A stretch of 64,000 nt of DNA from Virgisporangium ochraceum (GTDB taxonomy: Bacteria; Actinomycetota; Actinomycetes; Mycobacteriales; Micromonosporaceae). The position numbers and the translations under genes are program-made. The stretch is taken from positions 62,001 through 126,000 of the forward strand of contig NZ_BOPH01000082.1 in NCBI RefSeq assembly GCF_016863655.1, read 5' to 3'. This document shows, in pieces, positions 45,839 to 54,648 of this stretch (position 1 is its first letter; the number at the start of each line of letters is the position of its first letter). Below the pieces are notes generated by a model, which was given only the letters and a program-made list of their open reading frames with translations, had not been told where the DNA came from and did not search any database.

Positions 45839-46875
45839 CGAGCACCGACGAACAACGGCCCACCCCCGACCCGTCCGCACTCGACCTGGCCATGCGGCTA
45901 CGCCAGATGATCTCGGCGTACCAGGTGTCGCAGGCCGTCCACGTCGCCGCCGTCCTCGGCATCCCGGATCTGCTGAAGGACGGCGCCAGGCCGTGCGACG
46001 AGCTCGCCCGGTCGAGCGGGTCCGACGAGGACGGCCTCTACCGGCTGCTGCGGGCTCTGGCCGGCGTCGGTGTCTTCGCCGAGGTGTCGCCCCGCAGGTT
46101 CGCGTTGACGCCGCTGTCGGCGCTGCTGCGCAGCGACGTCGACGGTTCGCTGCACGCCCTCGCGGTGATGAACGGGCAGGAGTGGTTCTGGCGGCCGTGG
46201 GGACGGCTCGTCGACGGTGTGCGCACCGGCGGCAGCGTCTTCGAGCCGATCTTCGGAATGCCGTACTTCGAGTACCTGCAACGGAACCCGGCCGCCCGCG
46301 GCGTGTTCCAGAAGGCGTTGGCGGGTGCCAGTTCGCGGGCCGCCGTCGCCGACCTCTACGACTTCTCGACCAGCCGGCGGGTGGCCGACATCGGCGGTGG
46401 AACCGGCGCGCTATTGGCCGCCATCCTCGGCCGGCACCCGGCCGTGCACGGCATTCTGCTCGAACGGGCCGCGGTGCTCGACGGCGCCAAGCGCTTTCTC
46501 GCGGACGCCGGCGTCCTCGACCGGTGCGACCTGGTCGACGGAGACTTCTTCGAGTCGGTCACCGCCGGGGCGGACACGTACATCCTCTCCCAGGTGCTGC
46601 ACGACTGGAGCGACGAGGCGGCCCACCGCATCCTGTCGAACTGCCGCGCGGTGATGCCGCCGGACGGGAAGATCCTCGTCGTGGAACGGGTGCTGCCCGA
46701 AGGTGGCGCGCAGAAGGGTCCCCTGACCGATCTCAACATGCTCGTCCTCATGGGCGGCAGGGAGCGCACGCGCGGCGAGTACGAGGTCCTGCTGGCCCGC
46801 GCCGGCTTCCGCATCACCGGCGTGATGGCGATGGGCGAGGCCTGGAGCCTGATCGAAGGTGTTCCCGTTGAGTAG
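45835..46875 (+). CDS. SAM-dependent O-methyltransferase (DnrK type)
   Basis: A protein of 346 aa. Winged-helix N-terminus (CDELARSSGSDEDGLYRLL), SAM motif RRVADIGGGTGALL (181-194), catalytic His256 in QVLHDWSDEAAHRIL, and C-terminal LMGGRERTRGEY shared with the copy at 30761-31816. Probably methylates a phenol of the polyketide. Confidence 0.93.
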   Translation: MTSTDEQRPTPDPSALDLAMRLRQMISAYQVSQAVHVAAVLGIPDLLKDGARPCDELARSSGSDEDGLYRLLRALAGVGVFAEVSPRRFALTPLSALLRSDVDGSLHALAVMNGQEWFWRPWGRLVDGVRTGGSVFEPIFGMPYFEYLQRNPAARGVFQKALAGASSRAAVADLYDFSTSRRVADIGGGTGALLAAILGRHPAVHGILLERAAVLDGAKRFLADAGVLDRCDLVDGDFFESVTAGADTYILSQVLHDWSDEAAHRILSNCRAVMPPDGKILVVERVLPEGGAQKGPLTDLNMLVLMGGRERTRGEYEVLLARAGFRITGVMAMGEAWSLIEGVPVE

Positions 46876-46925
46876 GCCCGGTGGCGCGGTTCCGCGCCGG
46901 ACCGCCACGCGGTAGGTTGCCAGCC

Positions 46926-48554
46926 GTGGCGTCGGACGACGAAGCGGTCCTCCCCGATCCTGACGTGCTGGTGGTGGGCGCCGGCCCCACCGGGTTGGCG
47001 CTGGCGGCCCGGTTGCACCTGCACGGCGCCCGGGTCCTCGTCGTCGACCGCCAGCGTGACCGGGTGCACGAGTCCCGGGCACTGGCCATCCAGCCACGCA
47101 CCCTGGAGGTGCTCGCGCCGCTGGGCGTCACCGACCGGCTGGTCGAGATCGGCAACCGCGCGGTGCGGCTGCGGATCCACTTCCCGCGGCGCACCGTCAC
47201 CATCCCGCTGTTCGACATCGGGACGACCGACACCGCATACCCATACCTGCTGTTCGTCTCGCAGGCGGAGACGGAGCGGATCCTGGGCGAGCACCTCGCC
47301 GACCGCGGCGTGGCGGTCCGGCGCGGATGGGAGCTGACCGACCTCACCGAGGTCAACGGTGGCGTCCGCTGTCGGCTGCGGCAGCACGACGGCACCACCG
47401 GGGAGGTGCGCGCGGCGTACGTCGTCGGCTGCGACGGCGCGCGGAGCACCGTCCGTGAGCGGGCCGGGATCGGGTTCGTCGGCGCCGCGTACCCGCAGAC
47501 CTTCGTTCTCGCCGACCTGGAGGCCGACGGCGTGGAACCCGGGGCGGCGCACGCGTACCTGTCCGGCCGGGGCATGCTGTTCTTCTTCCCGCTCGGCCGT
47601 CCGGCCACCTGGCGCGTGCTCGCGATGCGGCGACGCGGCGACCCGACGACACCGGGACAACCGGTGGCGCTGGAAGAGGTGCAGCGACTCGTCGACGCGT
47701 ACACCGGGGGAGGCGTGCGGTTGCGCGACCCGGTGTGGATGACCAACTTCCGGCTGTACAACCGCGGAGCGACCCGGTACCGCACGGGCCGGGTGTTCCT
47801 GGCCGGGGACGCCGCGCACATCCACAGCCCCGCGGGCGCACAGGGGATGAACACCGGCATCCAGGACGCGGTGAACCTCGGCTGGAAGCTCGGCCTGGTC
47901 GTGGGTGGCAGGGCGGTGCCGGCCCTGCTGGACACCTACGAGCCCGAGCGTGCACCGGTCGGCCGGCGGGTGCTGCGCTTCACCGACCGGGCCTACACGA
48001 TCTCGACGTCGACGGCGCGGCCGTTGCCGTTCGTCCGCACGAGGATCGCTCCCCGGCTGGTGCCGTTCGCGCTGAAGGCCGGACGCACGCGCGGGTACGT
48101 GTTCCGGGTCATCTCGCAGTTGGCGATCCACTACCGGCGTAGCCCGCTGTCGTCACAGGGACCGCGTCCGCCGGGGCGCGGACCCCGGCCCGGCGACCGG
48201 TTCCCCGACGCGCCGGTCGTCCACGATGGACGGTCGACCACGATCCACCGCGTCCTCGACCCGTCCGCCTGGACGGTCCTGCTGTGCGGGTCCGCGGCGG
48301 AGTGGGACGCCGAGGTGCTGGACCGGATCCCAGACCGTTACGCCGCGCCCGTCGTCGTTCTGCGGTTGTCGGCCCGGAACGGGGTGCTGACGGATCCGCA
48401 GGGCCGCCTGCTGCGGCGGCTGGGCATGGGACCCGACGACGCGGCCCAGTACCTCGTCCGACCCGACGGGCACATCGCCTACCGGGCCGGCGGCGGCGAC
48501 CTCGACGGGCTCGTGCGGGTGCTCGACCGATGGTGTGCCGACGCCGGCGGGTGA
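46926..48554 (+). CDS. FAD-dependent aromatic hydroxylase (PHBH fold with C-terminal thioredoxin-like domain)
   Basis: About 542 aa from GTG 46926 (or 557 aa from GTG 46881). FAD motif DVLVVGAGPTGLALAARLH, VVGCDGARSTVRERAG (the DG motif), VFLAGDAAHIHSPAGAQGMN, and a C-terminal domain with WTVLLCGS and LVRPDGHIAYRAGG typical of RdmE/PgaE-type polyketide hydroxylases. It differs from the two shorter hydroxylases. The start nearer to the FAD motif is preferred. Confidence 0.92.
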   Translation: MASDDEAVLPDPDVLVVGAGPTGLALAARLHLHGARVLVVDRQRDRVHESRALAIQPRTLEVLAPLGVTDRLVEIGNRAVRLRIHFPRRTVTIPLFDIGTTDTAYPYLLFVSQAETERILGEHLADRGVAVRRGWELTDLTEVNGGVRCRLRQHDGTTGEVRAAYVVGCDGARSTVRERAGIGFVGAAYPQTFVLADLEADGVEPGAAHAYLSGRGMLFFFPLGRPATWRVLAMRRRGDPTTPGQPVALEEVQRLVDAYTGGGVRLRDPVWMTNFRLYNRGATRYRTGRVFLAGDAAHIHSPAGAQGMNTGIQDAVNLGWKLGLVVGGRAVPALLDTYEPERAPVGRRVLRFTDRAYTISTSTARPLPFVRTRIAPRLVPFALKAGRTRGYVFRVISQLAIHYRRSPLSSQGPRPPGRGPRPGDRFPDAPVVHDGRSTTIHRVLDPSAWTVLLCGSAAEWDAEVLDRIPDRYAAPVVVLRLSARNGVLTDPQGRLLRRLGMGPDDAAQYLVRPDGHIAYRAGGGDLDGLVRVLDRWCADAGG

Positions 48555-48563
48555 CCGCGACGG

Positions 48564-49052
48564 TCAGGCGCCCGGCGGGCCGGCGTCGGCGGTGGCGGTC
48601 ATGGCCCGGTACCTCTCCTCGATCCGGTCGCGTACGTGCGCCTGCTGGACCCGGCTGGTGCGGTTGAGGCGCTCGGTCATGGTGTGGTCGTCGAACGGCG
48701 CGTCGGGCTTCATCTGGAAGTCCTGGACCCAGCGCATCGATACGGATCCACCCTCCTCGCGGTATTCCCAGTAGAGGTTCATGTACTCGAACGGGCCGGT
48801 CTCGATCCGCTGCGCCCGGACGGTGCGGGTGGCCGGGTCCGGCGTCCGCTCCGAGACCCAGGTCCACTGTCGTCCGCTCTCGTCGGGATGTGTGGTCAGC
48901 CGGAACCGGATGGTCGTCCCGTCGTCGGCGAGTACCTCTGCGGAGGCGTACTCGCTGAACAGTTCCGGCCAGGAACGGACGTCGTTGGTCATCGACCACA
49001 CCACGTCCATCGGCGCGTCGATGACGATCGCGTTATCGGTGTGTCCCGGCAT
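48564..49052 (-). CDS. SRPBCC aromatase/cyclase
   Basis: A protein of 162 aa. START/Bet-v-1-like helix-grip fold: IVIDAPMDVVWSMTNDVRSWPELF at the N-terminus, EYMNLYWEYREEGGSVSMRW in the core and the long C-terminal helix. Matches single-domain TcmN/WhiE-type aromatase/cyclases that fold the nascent polyketide. Its start overlaps the upstream SchA/CurD-like gene by 20 bp. Confidence 0.9.
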   Translation of the reverse strand: MPGHTDNAIVIDAPMDVVWSMTNDVRSWPELFSEYASAEVLADDGTTIRFRLTTHPDESGRQWTWVSERTPDPATRTVRAQRIETGPFEYMNLYWEYREEGGSVSMRWVQDFQMKPDAPFDDHTMTERLNRTSRVQQAHVRDRIEERYRAMTATADAGPPGA

Positions 49053-49599
49053 GTGCGCGGCCTCCCGTCGGGTCTTCGCCGGCCCAGTGGTGGGTGGCGG
49101 ACAGCAGTGTCATGGCGTGGTGCGTCGGTGGCTCCGGAGGAACGTCCGGCCCGTGGCACGCGGTCTCGTGGAGGCACACCGCGACGTCGCGGTGGCTGAA
49201 TACGGTTCTGCTGACCAGTGCGCGATCCGCCCCCTCGTCCGGCGGCCCGGGGTCCCGCGTCGGTAGCAGGTGTGCCGACCAGGCGACCGGGGCGAGCCGA
49301 CCCGGGTCGGCGTGTTCGTGGTGGGTGTGCGTCTGCATCACGGTGGCCGCGACGAACGGGTCACCGTCAGGAGACGAGGGTGGTTGCCAGTAGCCGGCGA
49401 GGACCCGGCTGATCCGGGTGCGGTGCGGCCGGTGCGACAGGCGGGTGGCGACCGCGTCGAGATCGTCGTCGGTGTCGACGACGTGGACGACGCGGTCCCC
49501 GCGCGCCCACGTGACGCCGGGCAGGTGGTACGCGAGGATCCCGGCGACCGCGCCGGCCGCCGCCGGTGGGACGGACAGGGTGAACGCGAAGCGATTCAT
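49033..49599 (-). CDS. SchA/CurD-like domain protein
   Basis: A protein of 188 aa. Residues 1-75 fit a dimeric ferredoxin-like barrel as in SchA/CurD proteins of spore-pigment and pentangular polyketide clusters (RFAFTLSVPPAAAGAVAGIL, RVVHVVDTDDDLDAVATRLS). The remainder is His/Pro-rich (MQTHTHHEHADPG, HRDVAVCLHETACH), which could bind metal. Cotranscribed with the cyclase. Confidence 0.65.
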   Translation of the reverse strand: MNRFAFTLSVPPAAAGAVAGILAYHLPGVTWARGDRVVHVVDTDDDLDAVATRLSHRPHRTRISRVLAGYWQPPSSPDGDPFVAATVMQTHTHHEHADPGRLAPVAWSAHLLPTRDPGPPDEGADRALVSRTVFSHRDVAVCLHETACHGPDVPPEPPTHHAMTLLSATHHWAGEDPTGGRAHAGTHR

Positions 49600-49752
49600 G
49601 GGCTATCCACAGCCGTGACGGCCGCGTGGCGGCCGGCCTGATGGTCGGCGGCGTGGGCCGCCGGTGGTGCGCAGCCTATTCCGGCCAACGAATCGACGGC
49701 AACACATAAGTCGGTGCCTATGAGGTCGCCGTCGATACCCCGCCGGCCGCCT

Positions 49753-49785
49753 CTAGGGTAGTATCGCTACCTATAGCAACGCTAC
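49753..49785. promoter_or_regulatory. Operator-like element shared with the DinB-like gene promoter
   Basis: CTAGGGTAGTATCGCTAC then CTATAGCAACGCTAC; inverted repeats GTAG-N5-CTAC and TAGC-AAC-GCTA. Bases 49767-49785 are identical to 23435-23453. It ends 41 bp before the ABC exporter start. Confidence 0.65.
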
Positions 49786-49825
49786 GCTACCGCGTCCCGG
49801 CCTCCACGCACGAGGAGCTCCGACC

Positions 49826-50806
49826 ATGGGTGACGAACCGATCGAGGCCGAAGGCCTGCGCAAGCGCTACGGGGACGTCGACGCGGTGGATGGAATCGAC
49901 CTGGCGGTACCCGCCGGAACGGTGCTGGCGCTGCTGGGTCCCAACGGCGCGGGCAAGACGACCACGGTGCACATCCTCACCACCCTCGTGCGACCGGACG
50001 CCGGATGGGCCAGGGTGGCCGGGTGCGACGTCGCACGGGAGGCCGCGGGCGTCCGCGCGAGAATCGGCCTGGCCGGGCAGCTCGCGGCCGTCGACGACTT
50101 CCTGACCGGCCGGGAGAACCTCGAACAGATCGGCCAGCTGTACCACCTGGGACGGCGCGCCTCGCGACAGCGGGCCGGCGAGCTGCTGGAGACGATGGAC
50201 CTGACCGACGCCGCACACCGCACCGCCCGCGGGTACTCCGGTGGCATGCGCCGCCGCCTGGATCTGGCCGCGAGCCTGGTCGGACGCCCACCCGTGCTGT
50301 TCCTGGACGAACCGACGACCGGGCTCGACCCGCAGGGGCGGATCGCGCTGTGGGAGGTCATCCGTCGGCTCGTCGACGACGGGACGACGGTCCTGCTGAC
50401 CACCCAGTACCTGGAGGAGGCCGACCGGCTGGCCGACCGGATCGTCATGATGCACCGGGGCCGGGTCATCTCGACCGGTACCGCCGACGAGCTGAAGTCG
50501 GCGTTCGGCGGAGACCGCCTGGAGCTGCGGCTCGCCGACGCCGCCGACACGGCCCGCGCCGCGGCGGCGGTGGCGGCGCTCGCCGCCGGCCAGGCCACGA
50601 CCGACGCGGGCTCCGGCACGGTGACCCTTCCGGTGGACGACGGTGCCGCCGCGCTGCCGGCCGTCGTCCGGCACCTCGACGACGCGCGGGTGAAGCTGTC
50701 CGGCGTCCTTCTGCGCCGGCCGACGCTCGACGACGTGTTCCTCGCGATGACCGGTGGCGCGGGGGACACCCACGACACCGTCCCCGCCGGAACGGACGCC
50801 CGCTGA
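49826..50806 (+). CDS. Drug-exporting ABC transporter ATPase (DrrA type)
   Basis: A protein of 326 aa. Walker A LLGPNGAGKTTT, signature YSGGMRRRLDLA, Walker B PVLFLDEPTTGLDPQG and H-loop LTTQYLEEADRLAD, with the DrrA-like C-terminal extension. Gln replaces His in TTQYLEEA, as in DrrA itself. Pairs with the permease downstream to export the product. Preceded by the shared 33-bp element. Confidence 0.94.
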   Translation: MGDEPIEAEGLRKRYGDVDAVDGIDLAVPAGTVLALLGPNGAGKTTTVHILTTLVRPDAGWARVAGCDVAREAAGVRARIGLAGQLAAVDDFLTGRENLEQIGQLYHLGRRASRQRAGELLETMDLTDAAHRTARGYSGGMRRRLDLAASLVGRPPVLFLDEPTTGLDPQGRIALWEVIRRLVDDGTTVLLTTQYLEEADRLADRIVMMHRGRVISTGTADELKSAFGGDRLELRLADAADTARAAAAVAALAAGQATTDAGSGTVTLPVDDGAAALPAVVRHLDDARVKLSGVLLRRPTLDDVFLAMTGGAGDTHDTVPAGTDAR

Positions 50807-50813
50807 GGCGGGC

Positions 50814-51614
50814 ATGGAGGCGAACCGGACGATGACGAGCTCTTCACCGGCCCCGGCGCGGATGCTGACCGACGTCGTGGTGATGACACGACGGAACCTG
50901 TACGCGCACCTGCGGATGCCGGCCCTGATCGCGACGGCGACCGCGCTGCCGATCATGTGGGTGCTGCTGTTCAACTTCGTGTTCGGCGGCGCTCTGCAGC
51001 CGGCCGACGTCGAGTACATCGACTTTCTCGTACCGGGTGTGATGGTGCTGGCCGTCACGTTCAACCTCAACAACGCCGCCGTCGGGGTGGCGGAGGACCT
51101 CAGCCAGGGGATGATCCACCGGTTCCGGTCGCTGCCGATGACCCGCTGGGCGCTCCTCGCCGGTCGCGCGGTCTTCGACACCGTGCGCAACCTGCTCGCC
51201 GTCCTGGTCGTGATCGGGGTGGGTGCGCTGTGCGGGTTCCGTTTCCACAACGGTGCCGGCGCGGCGGTCGCGTCGGTCGCCCTGGCGCTGGCGTTCGGCG
51301 TCGCGATGTCCTGGCTCGGCGCTTTCATCGGCCTGCTGGCGCGCGGCGTGGAGACCGCCTCCATGACCAGCCTGCTGCTCGCGATCCCGACGGTGTTCGT
51401 GGCGTCGTTGTTCGTGCCGGTCGCCAGCATGCCGGGCTGGCTGCAGGCCGTGGCCCGGGTCAACCCGGTGACGCCGGCGGTCGACGCCACCCGGGCGCTG
51501 GTTCTCGGCGGTCCGGTGGCCCGGCCCGTGGTCCTGACGCTGGCGTGGACCGTGGGGCTTCTCGCGGTGCTGGTTCCGCTCACGGTCCTGCGCTACCGAC
51601 GCATCCGCGCCTGA
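50814..51614 (+). CDS. ABC-2 type exporter permease (DrrB type)
   Basis: A protein of 266 aa with six membrane helices (ALIATATALPIMWVLLFNFV to TLAWTVGLLAVLVPLTVL), and the coupling region GMIHRFRSLPMTRWAL typical of DrrB-like proteins. ATG 50814 has GAGG five bases upstream; ATG 50832 is an alternative. Starts 7 bp after the ATPase stop. Confidence 0.93.
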   Translation: MEANRTMTSSSPAPARMLTDVVVMTRRNLYAHLRMPALIATATALPIMWVLLFNFVFGGALQPADVEYIDFLVPGVMVLAVTFNLNNAAVGVAEDLSQGMIHRFRSLPMTRWALLAGRAVFDTVRNLLAVLVVIGVGALCGFRFHNGAGAAVASVALALAFGVAMSWLGAFIGLLARGVETASMTSLLLAIPTVFVASLFVPVASMPGWLQAVARVNPVTPAVDATRALVLGGPVARPVVLTLAWTVGLLAVLVPLTVLRYRRIRA

Positions 51615-51629
51615 ACGGCTCCCGGTGGG

Positions 51630-51674
51630 CTGGGGTTTTCCCGGGGAGGGGTCGGCACCATCCGTCCCTACCAT
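51630..51674 (+). promoter_or_regulatory. CTRGGG box and -10, cyclase-selD promoter
   Basis: Box CTGGGGTTTTCCCGGG at 51630-51645; -10 TACCAT at 51669-51674, offset 39 bp; gene start 51702. This ties selD to the polyketide regulon. Confidence 0.75.
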
Positions 51675-51701
51675 CGGGTGGCCATACGTCAGGAGGCCCC
51701 G

Positions 51702-52166
51702 ATGCCGCGCATCCAACACCGCATCCACGTCGACCGCCCGCCGGTCACCGTGTTCGAGGTGACAAACGACATTGACCGCTGGACGGAACTGTTCGACGCG
51801 TACCTGCACAGTGAGGTGCTGACCCGGGAGGAGTCCGGCAGGTTCAGCAAGCTGACCTTCCGCCTGCGCAACGCCGAGGGCTTCGACTGGCGGTCCTGGC
51901 GGATCCTCGACCACGAGGAGCTCGTCGCGATCTCCGCGCGCGAGGAGCCGCTGTTCCCGTTCCTGTACATGCACCTGCGGTGGACGTACCGCCCCGAGGG
52001 CGCCGGCACGTCGATGACGTGGACGCAGGACTTCGAGGTGGACCCGGCGCACTCCATCAGCGAGGCGGACATGAAGGACCGGATGGACGAGCACGGGCGC
52101 AAGAACCAACGCCGGATCAAGGCCATCCTGGAGGCCAGCGACTTCGTCGCGCGGAGGCCGGCATGA
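51702..52166 (+). CDS. SRPBCC aromatase/cyclase
   Basis: A protein of 154 aa. Helix-grip fold: HVDRPPVTVFEVTNDIDRW (start), YLHSEVLTREESGRFSKLTF, MHLRWTYRPEGAGTSMTWTQ and a long C-terminal helix ending RIKAILEASDF. Second single-domain cyclase of the cluster. AGGAGG precedes ATG 51702. Its stop overlaps the start of selD by 4 bp (ATGA), so the two proteins are made from one message. Confidence 0.9.
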   Translation: MPRIQHRIHVDRPPVTVFEVTNDIDRWTELFDAYLHSEVLTREESGRFSKLTFRLRNAEGFDWRSWRILDHEELVAISAREEPLFPFLYMHLRWTYRPEGAGTSMTWTQDFEVDPAHSISEADMKDRMDEHGRKNQRRIKAILEASDFVARRPA

Positions 52167-53176
52167 CGGCCACCATGCGGTCACCGGCCCGGCTGACCCA
52201 GTACGCGCACGGCGGTGGATGCGCGTGCAAGATCCCGCCGGGCGAGCTGGAGGACGTGGTCGCCACGCTGCTGACGCCCGGCGACCGGACGGGCCGGGCC
52301 GACGACCTCCTCGTCGGGCTCGAACACGGTGACGACGCGGCCGTCGTCAGGCTCGACGAGCACCGGGCCGTGGTGGTCACCACGGACTTCTTCACACCGG
52401 TGGTCGACGACGCCTACGACTGGGGACGCATCGCCGCCGCCAACGCGCTGTCCGACGTGTACGCGATGGGTGGCTCGCCGCTCGTGGCGGTCAACCTGCT
52501 GGCCTGGCCGCGCGGCGTCCTGCCGTTCGAGCTCGCCCGCGAGGTGCTGCGCGGCGGCCTCGACGTCGCACGGGCCGCCGGCTGCCACGTCGCCGGTGGG
52601 CACAGCGTCGACGACCCGGAGCCGAAGTACGGCATGGCGGTCACCGGGCTGGTGCGGCCGGACCGCCTGATGCGCAACGACGCGGCGCGGGCCGGCCAGC
52701 CGCTGACGCTCACCAAGCCGCTGGGGCTCGGCGTTCTCAACAGCCGGCACAAGAACACCGGCGAGAGGTTCCCGCACGCCGTGGAGACGATGGTGACGCT
52801 CAACCGCGACGCCGCCGCGGCCGCGGTGCGCGCAGGCATCCGTTGCGCCACCGACGTCACCGGCTTCGGGCTGCTCGGCCACCTGCTGAAGGTCGCCCGT
52901 GCCAGCAACGTGACGGCCGTCGTCGACGCGGGTGCGGTGCCCTACCTCGACGGCGCGCGGGAGTCGTTGCGGGACGGGTTCGTGCCGGGCGGCAGCCGGC
53001 GCAACCTCGCCTGGGCGCAGCCGCACTGCGACCTGTCGGCCGTCGACGACGCCGAGGCGGTCCTGCTGGCCGACGCGCAGACCTCCGGCGGGTTGCTGCT
53101 GGCCGGCGAGATTCCCGGCGCACCGGTGATCGGTGAGTTCGTGCCCCGGGGCGAGTACCTCGTCGTCGTCAGATGA
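52163..53176 (+). CDS. selD: Selenophosphate synthetase
   Basis: A protein of 337 aa, the normal SelD length. Makes monoselenophosphate from selenide and ATP. The N-terminal active-site loop reads HGGGCACK: Cys20 matches E. coli Cys17 (Sec in some species) and Lys23 matches Lys20. Also GDDAAVVRLDEHRAVVVTTD, DVYAMGGSPLVAVNLLAW, AGGHSVDDPEPKYG and TDVTGFGLLGHLLK, all diagnostic. Normally selD lies with selA/selB or selU; here it is translationally coupled to a polyketide cyclase and followed by the KS operon. Confidence 0.96.
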   Translation: MTATMRSPARLTQYAHGGGCACKIPPGELEDVVATLLTPGDRTGRADDLLVGLEHGDDAAVVRLDEHRAVVVTTDFFTPVVDDAYDWGRIAAANALSDVYAMGGSPLVAVNLLAWPRGVLPFELAREVLRGGLDVARAAGCHVAGGHSVDDPEPKYGMAVTGLVRPDRLMRNDAARAGQPLTLTKPLGLGVLNSRHKNTGERFPHAVETMVTLNRDAAAAAVRAGIRCATDVTGFGLLGHLLKVARASNVTAVVDAGAVPYLDGARESLRDGFVPGGSRRNLAWAQPHCDLSAVDDAEAVLLADAQTSGGLLLAGEIPGAPVIGEFVPRGEYLVVVR

Positions 53177-53191
53177 CCGCCGGTCGCCGGC

Positions 53192-53235
53192 CTAGGGTTT
53201 TCCCGATTAACGGAAGGCCGCGCCGTCCGTACGTT
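53192..53235 (+). promoter_or_regulatory. CTRGGG box and -10, KS operon promoter
   Basis: Box CTAGGGTTTTCCCGAT at 53192-53207; -10 TACGTT at 53230-53235, offset 38 bp; gene start 53344, giving a leader of about 100 bases. Confidence 0.75.
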
Positions 53236-53343
53236 CTACGGCACGGCTTTCGTCGCAGAGCACCGCGCAGAGCGGGATTGGTGGTCTCGAGGTGATTGAC
53301 GCATGAGCCCAGGAACCGCTGCGAGCGGCATCGCGGACGCCAC

Positions 53344-54648
53344 ATGAGCGCCCACGCGGAGACCGGCCTCCGACGGGTCGCCATCACCGGCCTCGGCGTG
53401 GTCAGCCCGCTCGGCATCGGCAAGCGACGGTACTGGCAGGGACTCGTCGACGGGCGCAGCGCCACCAAGCATCTGTCCACAGTGGAGAGCTGTGACCTCT
53501 ACGACCGGTTCGACTTCGGCTCCGGCGTCCTGGCCGAGGTCGAGGACTTCGACCCCGACGCGGCGGGACTTCCGCGGGAGGTCCGTCGGCTCGACCGGTT
53601 CATCCAGTTCGCGATCGCCGGTGCCCTGCAGGCCATCGACGACGCCGCCCTCGACACCCGGGCGGTGGACCGCGACCGCTTCGGCATCGCGCTGTCGACG
53701 GCGATCTGCGGCACGCGCCAGATGGAGCGTGAGTTCATCGCGGCCACCGATTACGGCCGCCTGCCGGTCGACCCGACGAAGGTCGGACCGGACCTGTACC
53801 TGGCGTCCATGTCGAACACCCCGAGCATCATTCTGGCCGCGCTGACGGGCGCCCGGGGGCCGTGCGTCACGCTGTCCACCGGATGCATCGGCGGCGTCGA
53901 CACGATCGGGTACGCCTTCGAGAGCATCCGGTACGGCGACGCCGACGTGGTCGTCGCCGGCGCGAGCGAGGCTCCCATCACGCCGATCACCACCGCGTCC
54001 TTCGAGATCATCAACTGCCTGTCGCGGCGCCACAACGACCGGCCCGCCACGGCGTCGCGGCCGTTCGACGCCGGACGCGACGGGTTCGTCCTCGCCGAGG
54101 GGTGCGGTGTCGTGGTGCTCGAGGAGTGGGAGCACGCGCGGGCCCGCGGCGCGCACATCTACGCCGAGATCAGCGGGTTCGACCTGGGGTGCAACGCCCT
54201 GCACATGACCGACCTGCTCTCCGACGGCGGAGACCTGGCGCGCACGATGACCGGTGCGCTGGCCGATGGAGGCCTCACGCCCGAGAGCGTGGACCACGTC
54301 AACGCGCACGGCAGCTCGACCCCGCAGAACGACCGGTGCGAGACGAAGGCGCTCGTTCTCGCCCTCGGCGAGCACGCCCGTCGGGTTCCCATCAACTCCA
54401 CGAAGTCGATGACCGGCCATCCGCTGTCCGCGGCGAGCGCGCAGGAGATCGTCGCCTGCGCGCTCGCCTTCGAGCACGGCTACGTCCACCCGACGATCAA
54501 CTACGAGACACCCGACCCCGCCTGCGACCTGGACTACATACCCAACAGCGGTCGTCCGTGGAGCGGCGACGTCATCCTGTCCGACGCCAGCGGGTTCTCC
54601 GGGCTGCACGCGACCATGGTGCTCCGGTCGGCGGGAGCGCGGGCATGA
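53344..54648 (+). CDS. Type II polyketide ketosynthase alpha (KS)
   Basis: A protein of 434 aa. Claisen-condensing thiolase fold with the active-site Cys181 in LSTGCIGGVDTIG, His322 in NAHGSSTP, Lys354 and His359 in STKSMTGHPLSAASAQE. It extends the polyketide chain on the ACP. ATG 53344 is favoured over a TTG at 53296 in the same frame; neither has a strong ribosome site. Overlaps the CLF gene by 4 bp as in almost all type II systems. Confidence 0.96.
   Translation: MSAHAETGLRRVAITGLGVVSPLGIGKRRYWQGLVDGRSATKHLSTVESCDLYDRFDFGSGVLAEVEDFDPDAAGLPREVRRLDRFIQFAIAGALQAIDDAALDTRAVDRDRFGIALSTAICGTRQMEREFIAATDYGRLPVDPTKVGPDLYLASMSNTPSIILAALTGARGPCVTLSTGCIGGVDTIGYAFESIRYGDADVVVAGASEAPITPITTASFEIINCLSRRHNDRPATASRPFDAGRDGFVLAEGCGVVVLEEWEHARARGAHIYAEISGFDLGCNALHMTDLLSDGGDLARTMTGALADGGLTPESVDHVNAHGSSTPQNDRCETKALVLALGEHARRVPINSTKSMTGHPLSAASAQEIVACALAFEHGYVHPTINYETPDPACDLDYIPNSGRPWSGDVILSDASGFSGLHATMVLRSAGARA

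Noticed and set aside
49753..49768. CTAGGGTAG sequence as another CTRGGG cluster box
   Set aside because: Second half does not match, and it is part of the 33-bp element shared with the DinB-like promoter.
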